A stretch of 64,000 bases of DNA. Origin: Nocardioides silvaticus. GTDB lineage: Bacteria > Actinomycetota > Actinomycetes > Propionibacteriales > Nocardioidaceae. Location of the stretch: NCBI RefSeq assembly GCF_003160695.1, contig NZ_QGDD01000010.1, forward strand, positions 95,776-159,775, in the 5' to 3' direction. The notes below the pieces were generated by a model that was given only the letters and a program-made list of their open reading frames with translations, ran no database searches and was not told the DNA's origin. Every line of letters begins with the position of its first letter. The first letter of the stretch is position 1. The position numbers and the translations under genes were made by a program. Below are positions 8,034 through 15,667 of this stretch, one piece after another.

Positions 8034-8108
8034 CACCCCTTGCAGGAGTCGAACCTGCGGCCTCCGCGTTCGTAGCGCGGCGCTCTGTCCCGCTGAGCTA
8101 AAGGGGTC
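8034..8108 (-). tRNA. tRNA-Arg (ACG), atypical
   Basis: On the minus strand a full cloverleaf is visible: acceptor ACCCCTT/AAGGGGT, D stem GCTC/GAGC, anticodon stem CCGCG/CGCGG with loop CTACGAA (anticodon ACG), a five-base variable loop and T arm GCAGG-TTCGACT-CCTGC. The 3' CCA is not encoded (CTC follows the discriminator G). It is odd in having three bases (TTA) instead of two between acceptor and D stem, which may make it a non-standard or tRNA-like RNA. It precedes rtcB on the same strand. Confidence 0.8.
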
Positions 8109-8174
8109 TGGTGGCGAGGAGGGACGGTACGGCGAGCGCGCCGGCTCGACCTAGCGACTTTCCTCCGCGGGGAG

Positions 8175-9143
8175 CTACTTCGGCAGGATCTTGTTGCCGG
8201 TCCTAAGCGTGTTGCGCTTGATGCGCTCGGACATGCGGCCGAAGGACGCGGCAAGGGCTTTCTGCTCCGGAGGTGCCTCGAGCTCGACGGAGTCGCCGAC
8301 CCGCAGCGTGCCGCCCGAAGCGATGTCGGTGTAGACGCCGAGGCACCGGTCGCCCTCACGGGACACGACCTTCATCACCTGAGGGTCGGCGGGGACGCCG
8401 CCGGCGTGCTCGCGAAGAGGAATGGTGCAGCGGACCGTCGGGATCGCGACCGGCAGGGCCACTCCGCCGGAGCGGAGGGTGCCGCCGAGCCACTCCTGCT
8501 CGGCCAGCCCGTCGGCGGGAGTGTCGATGACGACGTTGGGCCGGAACCGCCGTACGTCGAAGTCCCCACCCTGGGCCGCCATCGTGCGCAGGCTCGCGGT
8601 CGTGAGGACGTGGACGGCGTAGGCGTCGGCGAAGATGCCGACCGGCGTCGCGTAGACCGCCAGCCTCGCCAGCTTGCTGAGCGGGAACATGGACAAGTCC
8701 GGCAACGGCTCGTCCTCAGCGATCCCGAACTGCTGGCGAAGGTCCTTCTTCGACGCGACGACGCCGCGGTAGGCCGCCTTGTCGCGCACCGGCGGAAGCG
8801 GGACGAGGGAGACCGGCTTTCCGGCGAGTTCGCTCAACCGAGCGTTCATCGCCGCGCGGTCCGTGCTCGTGACCTCGGCGCCGTCGGGGAAGGTGACAAT
8901 CACGTCCGCGACGTCGCCGGGGCCGACTCCTGCGGGCGGTTCCTCGACGAAGCGCGCGGTGCAGCGGAGCAGGGCGGGCAGCCGCCGTGCGGTCGTGACG
9001 GCGTCGAGCTCGAGGTCCCGCACCGCCCACATCCGGTCGCCGTGGAGGGCGCGGGTGTCGAGCGTCGACGACGCGACCTGCTCGCCGCCCATCGACTTCA
9101 CCGGGTACCGCCACAGCGAGGCGATGGTGCCGACCTCGATCAT
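8175..9143 (-). CDS. MOSC domain-containing protein
   Basis: A 322-residue protein with an N-terminal MOSC beta-barrel ('SLWRYPVKSMGGEQV', about residues 7-22, is the typical start) and a C-terminal MOSC domain (about 150-290) that contains 'FRPNVVIDTP', the conserved Cys in 'TVRCTIP' and 'LGVYTDIASGGTLRVGD'. Family members carry molybdenum cofactor-bound sulfur in N-hydroxylated compound reduction (mARC/YcbX type). The substrate here is unknown. The ATG at 9143 has AGGAGG ten bases upstream. It is transcribed divergently from the NERD gene and follows no obvious partner. Confidence 0.9.
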   Translation of the reverse strand: MIEVGTIASLWRYPVKSMGGEQVASSTLDTRALHGDRMWAVRDLELDAVTTARRLPALLRCTARFVEEPPAGVGPGDVADVIVTFPDGAEVTSTDRAAMNARLSELAGKPVSLVPLPPVRDKAAYRGVVASKKDLRQQFGIAEDEPLPDLSMFPLSKLARLAVYATPVGIFADAYAVHVLTTASLRTMAAQGGDFDVRRFRPNVVIDTPADGLAEQEWLGGTLRSGGVALPVAIPTVRCTIPLREHAGGVPADPQVMKVVSREGDRCLGVYTDIASGGTLRVGDSVELEAPPEQKALAASFGRMSERIKRNTLRTGNKILPK

Positions 9144-9310
9144 CGCTGACACCTCCTGATCGGTGACGGTAGTGGATCCTGCCCTGCGGCTGGCTCGGCC
9201 TGCTGTTGGCTGGTCCTGGGACCGTCCCGATTCAGCCCGATCCCACCCGCAGCCGACCGGACGTCTTTTACCTTCGGTGCAAGGCCACGTCTGGCTTGGG
9301 AGGGCGACGG

Positions 9311-10144
9311 ATGGCGGGAGAGTCGGCGGAGCACGCAGCGCGTCGGATGAGGGAGCGGGCCGAGCGGCTGCACCGCGCTGCGGACCTGTGGGAGCGTGGG
9401 GCCGAGGGTGAGCGTCGTACGGCGGAAGCGCTCGCGGCGCTGCCGGCGCACGAGTGGACGGTGTTCCACGACGTGCCCTGGCCGGGGCGGGCGAGGGCAA
9501 ACATCGACCACGTGGCGGTGGGGCCGACCGGCGTGTTCGTCATCGACGCCAAGCACTGGTCGGGGTCGGTCACGGTCCGCGACGGCGTCCTGCGGCAGAA
9601 CGGGTACCGGCGGGACAAGACCGTGAGCGGTGCCGTCGACGCCTCGACCGCGGTGCACTCGCTGCTGCCGGCGGTACGACGCGAGGACGTCCGTCCGGTG
9701 CTCTGCTTCGCCAGGGACGAGCCGCTCAAGGAGCTAATCGGCAGTGTCGTCGTGACCTCCACCGCCGCTCTCGCCGACGAACTGCACCGGCGGCCGTTGG
9801 TGTTCCCGCCGGAGGGTCGTCAGCGAGTCGCGTGGGAGCTGGAGCTTCGGCTTCGCGGAGAAGCACGGCGGCCGGCCACTGCCGGTGCGGGGTCGCGGCG
9901 AGCAGCGCCACCCTCGCGCACGAACCGACGTCGTCGCCGGGGCAGCCAAAGCCTAGTCTCGGCAGTCGTCGGGGGCTCCCTCGCCATCGGCGCAGTCGGC
10001 ATCGGGTTCTCGCGTCCGGAGGTGTTCCAAGAGTTCGGGCACGCGTTCGTGAGCCTGATCGGTGACGACGCCGAGCAGCGTGACGACGAGCCGGTGAAGA
10101 AGAGGAAGGGCAGCGAACGGAAGAAGGACCGGCAGGCGAAGTAG
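9311..10144 (+). CDS. NERD domain protein (nuclease-related), membrane-anchored
   Basis: A 277-residue protein with a coiled N-terminal helix, a NERD domain (about residues 30-135) and a C-terminal membrane segment (about 217-237) followed by a highly charged tail. NERD belongs to the PD-(D/E)XK fold; the core 'ANIDHVAVGPTGVFVIDAKHW' shows the Asp and the D-x-K residues, so a nuclease is possible though no NERD protein of this type has a proven role known to me. The ATG at 9311 follows GGGAGGG. A paralogue with the same opening ('MAGESAE') lies at 24367-25221, where the catalytic Lys is replaced by Gln. Confidence 0.8.
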   Translation: MAGESAEHAARRMRERAERLHRAADLWERGAEGERRTAEALAALPAHEWTVFHDVPWPGRARANIDHVAVGPTGVFVIDAKHWSGSVTVRDGVLRQNGYRRDKTVSGAVDASTAVHSLLPAVRREDVRPVLCFARDEPLKELIGSVVVTSTAALADELHRRPLVFPPEGRQRVAWELELRLRGEARRPATAGAGSRRAAPPSRTNRRRRRGSQSLVSAVVGGSLAIGAVGIGFSRPEVFQEFGHAFVSLIGDDAEQRDDEPVKKRKGSERKKDRQAK

Positions 10145-10246
10145 CCGGTATCAGTGCCGACCCAATGCGCGGAAACGCCTGCGGTCCGTCCAGCCCGGGG
10201 TTACGGTTCGACGACTCGTTGGGAGGCGGGTTTCGGAGGGGTTGTC

Positions 10247-10981
10247 GTGGATCACCTGGGTGCTCGACGCGTGCGCGCGATCGCTGGCGTCGTGCTGGCG
10301 GCGGTGCTCGTCGGAGGCTGCGGCCTCGCTGACGCCATCGAGGACGCGCAGGCGAAGGAGCAGGAGCGGCGCGAACGCACGGCCGACGGGCCGACCAAGA
10401 AGTACAAGGTGGTTCGCGTCGTGGACGGTGACACGGTCGAGCTCGCGAACGGCGAGCACGTCCGCCTGATCGGCATCGACGCACCCGAGGACGGGGTGTG
10501 CGGGGCTGTGGCGGCTACCAAGAAGCTCACCCGGCTGGTCGAGGGCAAGAAGATCGCGCTTGTCCGAGGCACCGACAACCGCGACCGGTACGGGCGCCTC
10601 CTGCGGTACGTCGACAGGGGCGCGACCGATGTGGGTCTGGTGATGATCCGCAGTGGGCTGGCCATCGCGCGGTACGACTCGCGCGACGGCTACGGGGCGC
10701 ATCCGCGGGAGCGGAGCTACCTCAAGGCGGACCGGAAGGCAGCGGAGGTGGGGTGTACGGCGAAGCCGGCCCCTCCCGAGCCGAAGCCACCGGTCTCGCC
10801 CAAGCCCAAGCCCAAGACCTTCGTCGACGCGCCCTCCGGCTGTGCGCCCGGCTACTCGCCGTGCGTCCCGGCCTACCCGCCGGACCTCGACTGCGCCGAC
10901 ACCGGGCCGGTCACGGTGACCGGTCCCGATCCGCACGGGCTCGACGGCGACGGTGACGGCCTGGCCTGCGGCGGCGACTGA
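10247..10981 (+). CDS. Secreted thermonuclease (SNase) lipoprotein with Excalibur domain
   Basis: A 244-residue exported nuclease. The GTG at 10247 follows GGAGGGG by five bases. The signal sequence ends at the lipobox 'LVGGC'. The staphylococcal nuclease domain spans about residues 45-165, with 'VVDGDTVEL', 'VRLIGIDAPE' (Asp and Arg of the active site) and 'DRYGRLLRYV' (second catalytic Arg). A proline-rich linker leads to a C-terminal Excalibur-type calcium motif with DGDGDGLAC (about 225-242). SNase enzymes cut DNA and RNA with Ca2+; extracellular nutrient or DNA degradation is likely. Confidence 0.9.
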   Translation: MDHLGARRVRAIAGVVLAAVLVGGCGLADAIEDAQAKEQERRERTADGPTKKYKVVRVVDGDTVELANGEHVRLIGIDAPEDGVCGAVAATKKLTRLVEGKKIALVRGTDNRDRYGRLLRYVDRGATDVGLVMIRSGLAIARYDSRDGYGAHPRERSYLKADRKAAEVGCTAKPAPPEPKPPVSPKPKPKTFVDAPSGCAPGYSPCVPAYPPDLDCADTGPVTVTGPDPHGLDGDGDGLACGGD

Positions 10982-10982
10982 G

Positions 10983-10991
10983 TTATCCACA
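10983..10991 (+). promoter_or_regulatory. Consensus DnaA box
   Basis: TTATCCACA directly follows the thermonuclease stop codon and precedes the gene at 11044. It is the third perfect copy in the window; a functional role is not shown. Confidence 0.3.
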
Positions 10992-11043
10992 GACTGCGAT
11001 TGGCGGGTAGCGCACCGGCGGGCTGCTTGACGAGAGTCGAGGC

Positions 11044-12225
11044 ATGCCCAAGTCTCGGAAACGACGTCCCAAGAAACAGTCGCGTCAACCCGCCCGGCGC
11101 GACCTCAGGCCCCCGACCCCGGAAGAGAAGCTGGGTGGCCTGGCGCCCTACATCGCCCTCACGTTCGACGTCGACGCGGCCGAGCGCCGCGGCGACGCCC
11201 GCGGAGCCCTCGACCTGATCGAGCAACGGCTGTTCGGGCCGGACGGCGAGCTGTACTGGCGCCCGTGGCGGATCACCCGGCTCTCGCAGATGGCGAACTT
11301 CGGTCCGTGGCTGCCGCGCTGGGCGACCTCGCGGTGGCTGCTCGAGCAGGCGCTCCAGGACCTCCCCTCCTCGCGCCACCCTGGGGTCGCCACGGCGTTC
11401 GCGACGGTGGCCGCCGTGCTGGGCGGGCTCGACGGGGTGCCCCGGCCGGACGGGGAGGACCCGCACATCAAGGTGATGGACCACGACTGGATGTTCCGAC
11501 AGTGCCTGCTCTACGAGTACGGCGGGCTCGCGTCGTACCTCCGTCGCGCTGCGCCAGACCTCGTCGTCGGCGCCGACCACATCCACGACTGGGTGCGCGC
11601 GCCGATGGGCGGCTTCCGCTATGAAGCGCGTTCGCCCTCGACAACCACGTGGGTCGATCTCGCCACGGACGAGCGGGTCGAGATCGCCAACATCGGCAGC
11701 GCGGCGATGCTCGTCGAGGGCGAGCACGCGATCGGCCGGATGGTGCCGATCGAGAACGGCCGGATGTTCGAGACCATGCCGCTCGGGGTCCCGGAGGCGG
11801 TAGCCCGAGCAGTCGCCGCTGCGCCGACGGACTGGATCGACATCCTGAAGGACGCACGGGCGCGAGGCGAAGAGGTCGAGACCGGCGGCTTCCGGTTCGG
11901 CTTCCTCACCGACGTGCGCATGGAGATCGCCGCCATCACGCTGTACGACGACCTCGACCTGCTCGACAAGTACGAGCAACGCGTCGACGCCTTCATCGAC
12001 ACCGTGCGCCGCGCCTTCCGCCAACAGCCCACCGACGACCCTGAAGTGATCGACGTGTGGGCCTGCATCGCGGCAGAGATCCTGAACTGGAACGTGTTCG
12101 CCACGCTCGCCAGGAAGCCGCGGCCGGGTCAGGAGGAGTTGTTCGCGCAGCTGGGCAAGGTCCTCGCCGAGCCGGCCGCCCGGTTCTGTCGTGACCTCTC
12201 TGTTGTGGCAAGAGAAGCGGCGTGA
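11044..12225 (+). CDS. Hypothetical protein, 393 residues
   Basis: I do not recognise a family. The first 25 residues are strongly basic ('MPKSRKRRPKKQSRQPARRD') and the rest is a globular, mostly helical sequence without signal peptide, membrane segments or obvious catalytic motif. Trp is frequent ('LYWRPWRITRLSQMANFGPW'). Codon use is that of its neighbours, so it looks like a real resident gene. The basic N-terminus could bind nucleic acid, as seen in SEC-C-like or plasmid-type actinobacterial proteins, but there is no proof. It ends 21 bases before the toxin-antitoxin remnant. Confidence 0.65.
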   Translation: MPKSRKRRPKKQSRQPARRDLRPPTPEEKLGGLAPYIALTFDVDAAERRGDARGALDLIEQRLFGPDGELYWRPWRITRLSQMANFGPWLPRWATSRWLLEQALQDLPSSRHPGVATAFATVAAVLGGLDGVPRPDGEDPHIKVMDHDWMFRQCLLYEYGGLASYLRRAAPDLVVGADHIHDWVRAPMGGFRYEARSPSTTTWVDLATDERVEIANIGSAAMLVEGEHAIGRMVPIENGRMFETMPLGVPEAVARAVAAAPTDWIDILKDARARGEEVETGGFRFGFLTDVRMEIAAITLYDDLDLLDKYEQRVDAFIDTVRRAFRQQPTDDPEVIDVWACIAAEILNWNVFATLARKPRPGQEELFAQLGKVLAEPAARFCRDLSVVAREAA

Positions 12226-12246
12226 GCGCGGTGCTACCGTGCAGGC

Positions 12247-12499
12247 GTGGGCGTCGTGAAGAGGTCCGTCTCCCTCGACGAGCGTGTCGCCGAGCAGATT
12301 GAGGCGGCCGCCCGCGAGGACGGAACGTCCTTCTCAGACTGGCTGTCAGCCGCGCTGGAGGAGCAGCTGACCCCTTCGCGAAGGGCGCCGGGCCATGGCG
12401 GAGTGGGAAGCGGAGCATCCGATCCCCGACGACGTTCGTGATTGGGCGCGCGCGGAGCTCGACCGTGCTTTCGGCCACCGGCCGAGCTCTGGTGACTAG
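12247..12499 (+). pseudogene. RHH-type antitoxin with frameshift
   Basis: The start (GTG 12247) encodes a ribbon-helix-helix N-terminus, 'VKRSVSLDERVAEQIEAAAR', as in actinobacterial antitoxins paired with PIN toxins. The frame then runs into unrelated sequence and stops at 12441. The expected continuation ('LREGRRAMAEWEAEH' and on to a stop at 12497-12499) is intact in the +1 frame. Removing one C from the CCCC run at 12371-12374 would restore one 84-residue protein. This is either a real loss of function or a base-calling error in a homopolymer. The restored gene would overlap the toxin start by eight bases, the usual layout. Confidence 0.75.
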
Positions 12500-12803
12500 C
12501 CCCGGTATCACCTACGACGCCGGTGCCCCGATCGCTGCAAAACGAGGTGACGGCAGGTTGAGCGGCGGCCCACAACCTGGTCCGTCCCGGGTGCTCAAAG
12601 AATGTCGGGTCGAGCCATTGACCGAGGTGCAGGCGCGCGCGGTCGGCCGCCTTGCCGCCCATGCAGATCACGGCGATGCCGTCGACCTCGCCGTCGTCGA
12701 GGGTGCGGCCCGGCGCACCGACGTCGTCGTCACCTCCGACCCGAGCGACATCGAGCGGACCGCCAGCGTCGTCGGGATCGAGCTGCGCGTCGTCGTCGTG
12801 TAG
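12492..12803 (+). pseudogene. PIN-domain (VapC-like) toxin with internal deletion
   Basis: A 103-residue frame beginning at GTG 12492. It opens with 'GITYDAGAPIAAKRGD', the first PIN Asp, and ends with 'GDAVDLAVVEGAARR' and 'VVVTSDPSDIERTA', the later PIN acidic residues. Relatives of about 130 residues have some 30 more residues between 'RGD-R' and 'GGPQP', covering the central helices and an acidic residue of the site. The deletion is in frame. PIN toxins cut RNA; this one is probably inactive, and its antitoxin is frameshifted too. Confidence 0.7.
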
Positions 12804-12828
12804 TCGTCACCGCTGGCAGACTGCCGCC

Positions 12829-13806
12829 ATGCCCGACGACTTCGTCATCGCGCGCAACCCGGAGGAGGGGTCGACCCTTCCCTACATCCTTCGCATCCCA
12901 CTGGGCGACGGCGTCCTGCTGAAGTCCAAGGAGACCTGGCCGCGCACGGCGAAGGTCTACTGCCACCGGTTCGAGGAGTGGCCCGAGGACGCGGAGATCG
13001 TCGAGCGGGTGCCGGTCCGGTCCTGCGTGCGGCGCGGGGCCGCGGTCGACCTCGTGCTCGACCGCGGGCGGGAGAACCGCTCGCAGTTCGTCGCCACCAC
13101 CATCAAGGGCGGGCGGCAGGTGATCTTCTGGCAGACGTCGCGCACGGCGAAGCAGGCGCGACCGCGCGTCGACGTCTCGCACGCGCGGGCCCAGGGGATC
13201 AGCGGGCTGGAGATCGTGGTCGACACCAAGGAGCGGTACGCGTGGTCGTTCGCCGAGCAGCAGGCGGTCGTGCGGCGACAATCCCTGCCGGTCGGCGACT
13301 ACGCCGTGCTCGTGGACGGCACCGCGATCGCGGCCGTCGAGCGCAAGAGCCTGCAGGACCTGGTGTCGTCGCTGACGACCGGCAAGCTGAAGTACCAGCT
13401 CACCGACCTCGCCGCCGTACCCCGCGCCGCCGTCGTGGTCGACGAACGCTACAGCCGGGTGCTCGCGCACGAGATGGTGCGCGCGTCGGTCATCGCCGAC
13501 GCCCTTGCCGAAGCGCAGGTCGCGTTCCCGACCGTGCCCATCATGTTCTGCGAGACCCGCAAGCTCGCGCAGGAGTGGACCTATCGCTTCCTGGCGGCGG
13601 CGCGGGCGGCGTACGACGTCGACCGGTTCGGCGCCGCTGTCGTCGGCGGCCTGGCCGAGGCTCAACCGCTGCCGCCACGCGAGCCGACCGCGGCGGAGAT
13701 CCGCACCTGGGCGGCGGCCAACGGGCACGTCGTGTCGCCGAAGGGGAAGATCCCGGCAGCCGTGCGGGCGGCGTACCTGGAGGCGCTCGCCAGCCACGAC
13801 CGCTAG
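12829..13806 (+). CDS. ERCC4-type nuclease with C-terminal Lsr2-like domain
   Basis: A 325-residue protein. After an N-terminal region of about 125 residues comes an ERCC4/XPF nuclease domain (about 130-250) with 'IVVDTKERYAWSF', 'GDYAV' and the catalytic 'VERKSLQDLVSSL' (the GDX-ERKX3D signature). The C-terminus, 'EIRTWAAANGHVVSPKGKIP', is the DNA-binding fold of Lsr2, the actinobacterial xenogeneic silencer that binds AT-rich DNA. The combination suggests a structure-specific nuclease directed to DNA through Lsr2-like contacts; its true substrate is unknown. The ATG at 12829 has no strong ribosome site. A hairpin follows at 13853-13898. Confidence 0.85.
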   Translation: MPDDFVIARNPEEGSTLPYILRIPLGDGVLLKSKETWPRTAKVYCHRFEEWPEDAEIVERVPVRSCVRRGAAVDLVLDRGRENRSQFVATTIKGGRQVIFWQTSRTAKQARPRVDVSHARAQGISGLEIVVDTKERYAWSFAEQQAVVRRQSLPVGDYAVLVDGTAIAAVERKSLQDLVSSLTTGKLKYQLTDLAAVPRAAVVVDERYSRVLAHEMVRASVIADALAEAQVAFPTVPIMFCETRKLAQEWTYRFLAAARAAYDVDRFGAAVVGGLAEAQPLPPREPTAAEIRTWAAANGHVVSPKGKIPAAVRAAYLEALASHDR

Positions 13807-13852
13807 GCCGCAACTACTCTCAGGTCGGGCACCACCCGCCGCAGGTCGTCGA

Positions 13853-13898
13853 GTTGGGTGGGTGAGCGTGGTCCATAGGTCACTCTCACCCGCCCAAC
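13853..13898 (+). terminator. Hairpin after the ERCC4 gene
   Basis: Arms at 13853-13866 (GTTGGGTGGGTGAG) and 13885-13898 pair at 13 of 14 positions with an 18-base loop, 46 bases past the stop. There is no T-run. Confidence 0.55.
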
Positions 13899-13963
13899 TG
13901 CGGCGTCAGGTCAACCTCGGCGTACCCGTCGGCGTCTGACAGGTGTTCCAGAAGGAGAACACC

Positions 13964-14569
13964 ATGTCGACGATCAACACGCGGGGCCGACGCCTCGCCC
14001 TACCGCTCGTTCTCGGGATCGCGCTCTCCCTCGCCCCGACCGCAACCGCCACCACCGCCGCCGCACCAGCACCGGCCTCGAGCAAGTCCGCGACGACGCC
14101 GGAATGTGCGGTGACGTGGGGGTCGAAGCTCGAGTTTCGCAAGCCGTACTCGCGGCGCCACGTCACCGATGTCCGTGCCGGGAGGCACGCGTGCTTCGAC
14201 CGGCTCGTGATCGACCTCGACGCGGCCGGCGACGAGAAGCCGGGCTACGGCGTGCGGTACGTGCGGCGGGTGCGGGCCGACGGGTCGGGGAGGGTGGTGC
14301 CGGTCCGTGGCGGCGCCCGGCTGCAGATCTGGGTCAACGCCTCGACGCTCGATGAGGACCAGAAGTACGTCTACCGGCCGGACGACCGGCGCGAGCTGGT
14401 CGACGCCGACGGGTTCGACACGTTCCGCCAGGTGGCTTTCGCCGGCGACTTCGAGGGGTCGACGATGATCGCTCTCGGCGTGCGGGCGCGGCTCCCGATG
14501 CGGGTGTTCCGCCTGTCCGACGGGGCCGGCGGCTACCGGCTGGTCATCGACGTCGCGCACCGTTGGTAG
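13964..14569 (+). CDS. Secreted AMIN-like domain protein
   Basis: A 201-residue exported protein. ATG 13964 has AGAAGGAGA upstream. The signal peptide covers about residues 1-31 ('LALPLVLGIALSLAPTATA'). The mature part resembles the AMIN-like domain common in secreted actinobacterial proteins: 'CFDRLVIDLDAAG', a central beta-rich part and the ending 'GGYRLVIDVAHRW'. AMIN domains bind cell wall or target proteins to the envelope; the role of this stand-alone form is not known. It is a single-gene unit with a terminator behind it. Confidence 0.8.
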   Translation: MSTINTRGRRLALPLVLGIALSLAPTATATTAAAPAPASSKSATTPECAVTWGSKLEFRKPYSRRHVTDVRAGRHACFDRLVIDLDAAGDEKPGYGVRYVRRVRADGSGRVVPVRGGARLQIWVNASTLDEDQKYVYRPDDRRELVDADGFDTFRQVAFAGDFEGSTMIALGVRARLPMRVFRLSDGAGGYRLVIDVAHRW

Positions 14570-14670
14570 CGACAGCGCTTAGGGGTCTGAGCGGGTTCGT
14601 CCGACCGGCCCATTGCGGAGGAGCCGGCCCGGTCGTAGCGTCGTGACCACTGGCATGGGGACATGAACGC

Positions 14671-14717
14671 GGCGGCAGGCGGGGGTGGGAGCACTCGCTT
14701 GCCGCCGGTTCGTTTTT
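14671..14717 (+). terminator. Intrinsic terminator with T-run
   Basis: GGCGGCAGGCG (14671-14681) pairs with 14696-14706 at 10 of 11 positions, followed by GGTTCGTTTTT. It ends transcription of the AMIN-like gene just before the convergent marR end at 14722. Confidence 0.7.
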
Positions 14718-14721
14718 CGCC

Positions 14722-15168
14722 TCAGCGACGGCCGGGCTCCTCGGCCTCGACGACCTTGCCGAGACCGCGGGAGACCGCCTTCGTCTCGCTGTCGCTGAGG
14801 TGGGCCAGGAAGTGGTCGCGCACGGCGGCCAGGTAGATCGGTGCGGCCGCGCGGAGCCGCTTGCGGCCCTCCGCCGTGATCGCTGCGTACGACGAGCGCT
14901 TGTCGTCCGGGTTCGGCTGGCGCTCGATCAGGCCGGCCTGCTCCAGCTCGGACACGACGCGGCTCACGCGCTCCCGGCTGACCACCGCCTGGCGGCCGAG
15001 CTCGGTCATGCGCAGGCGCCGGTCGGGCGCGGCGTTGGTGACCATCAGCACGTCGTACCAGGTGAGGGGGAGGCCCGTCGGGGCCAGTGCACGCTCGAGC
15101 TTCGGCAGCACGGCCGCGTGCGCACGCAGGACGCCTGCCCAGGCGGAGACGGGGTCGAAGTCGGCCAT
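14722..15168 (-). CDS. MarR-family transcriptional regulator
   Basis: A 148-residue winged-helix regulator: 'LTWYDVLMVTNAAPDRRLRMTE' followed by the recognition helix region 'VVSRERVSRVVSELEQAGLIER' and the wing 'DDKRSSYAAITAEGRK'. It has no cysteine, so thiol-redox sensing as in OhrR is excluded; a small-molecule ligand is more likely. The start ATG 15168 lacks a clear ribosome site. It is divergent from the rhodanese-yceI cluster, and the shared upstream region has strong palindromes that are its probable operators. Confidence 0.9.
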   Translation of the reverse strand: MADFDPVSAWAGVLRAHAAVLPKLERALAPTGLPLTWYDVLMVTNAAPDRRLRMTELGRQAVVSRERVSRVVSELEQAGLIERQPNPDDKRSSYAAITAEGRKRLRAAAPIYLAAVRDHFLAHLSDSETKAVSRGLGKVVEAEEPGRR

Positions 15169-15188
15169 GGCGCAACGGTAGTCCAGAA

Positions 15189-15250
15189 AATGTGCGCACG
15201 CACACTCTTGCGTCCCGTCGCTACCTGGAATAATGTGCGTGCGCACGCAC
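15189..15250. promoter_or_regulatory. MarR operators between divergent genes
   Basis: A perfect 16-base palindrome, GTGCGTGCGCACGCAC, lies at 15235-15250, 29 bases before the rhodanese start. A related site, TGTGCGCACGCACA, lies at about 15191-15204, close to the marR start. The pairing of both sites with a divergent MarR gene strongly suggests auto-repression and repression of the cluster. Confidence 0.75.
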
Positions 15251-15278
15251 TTTAGATAGCCAACTGAAAGGAACCGAC

Positions 15279-15614
15279 ATGACCGAGCTGATCTCCCGCG
15301 CCGAACTCCAGCAGCTGATCGAGGACCAGGCAGTGGTCGTCGTCGACGCGCTGCCGCGCGCCTACTACGACCGCGACCACCTTCCCGGCGCCATCAACCT
15401 CGTCGAGTCCGACGTGGACGCCCTCGCCGGGGAGCTGCTCCCGGACAAGGACGCGGCGATCGTCACCTACTGCTCGAACGCGGCCTGCGGCAACAGCCAG
15501 GCAGTGGCCAACCGGCTCGAGCGCCTCGGCTACACGAACGTCCGCAAGTACCGCGACGGCATCCAGGACTGGGTCGAGGCGGGCAACCCCACCGAGCGCA
15601 CCCACGCGGCCTGA
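15279..15614 (+). CDS. Rhodanese-like domain protein
   Basis: A 111-residue single-domain rhodanese. The active-site loop is 'TYCSNAACGNS' with the catalytic Cys near residue 67, after 'VVVVDALPRAYYDRDHLPGAINL', the usual first half. Such proteins carry persulfide sulfur. ATG 15279 has GAAAGGA upstream. It is the first gene of the cluster behind the MarR operator and is 53 bases before the YceI gene. Confidence 0.9.
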   Translation: MTELISRAELQQLIEDQAVVVVDALPRAYYDRDHLPGAINLVESDVDALAGELLPDKDAAIVTYCSNAACGNSQAVANRLERLGYTNVRKYRDGIQDWVEAGNPTERTHAA

Positions 15615-15667
15615 CCGCACCCACCACCCAACAACCAACTCACCAACCCCACCAAGGAGAAACCGCA

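Noticed and set aside
6576..8036. A 486-codon frame across the rtcB region
   Set aside because: It is an off-frame product of the duplicated rtcB segments, visible as an internal repeat of the same nonsense sequence.
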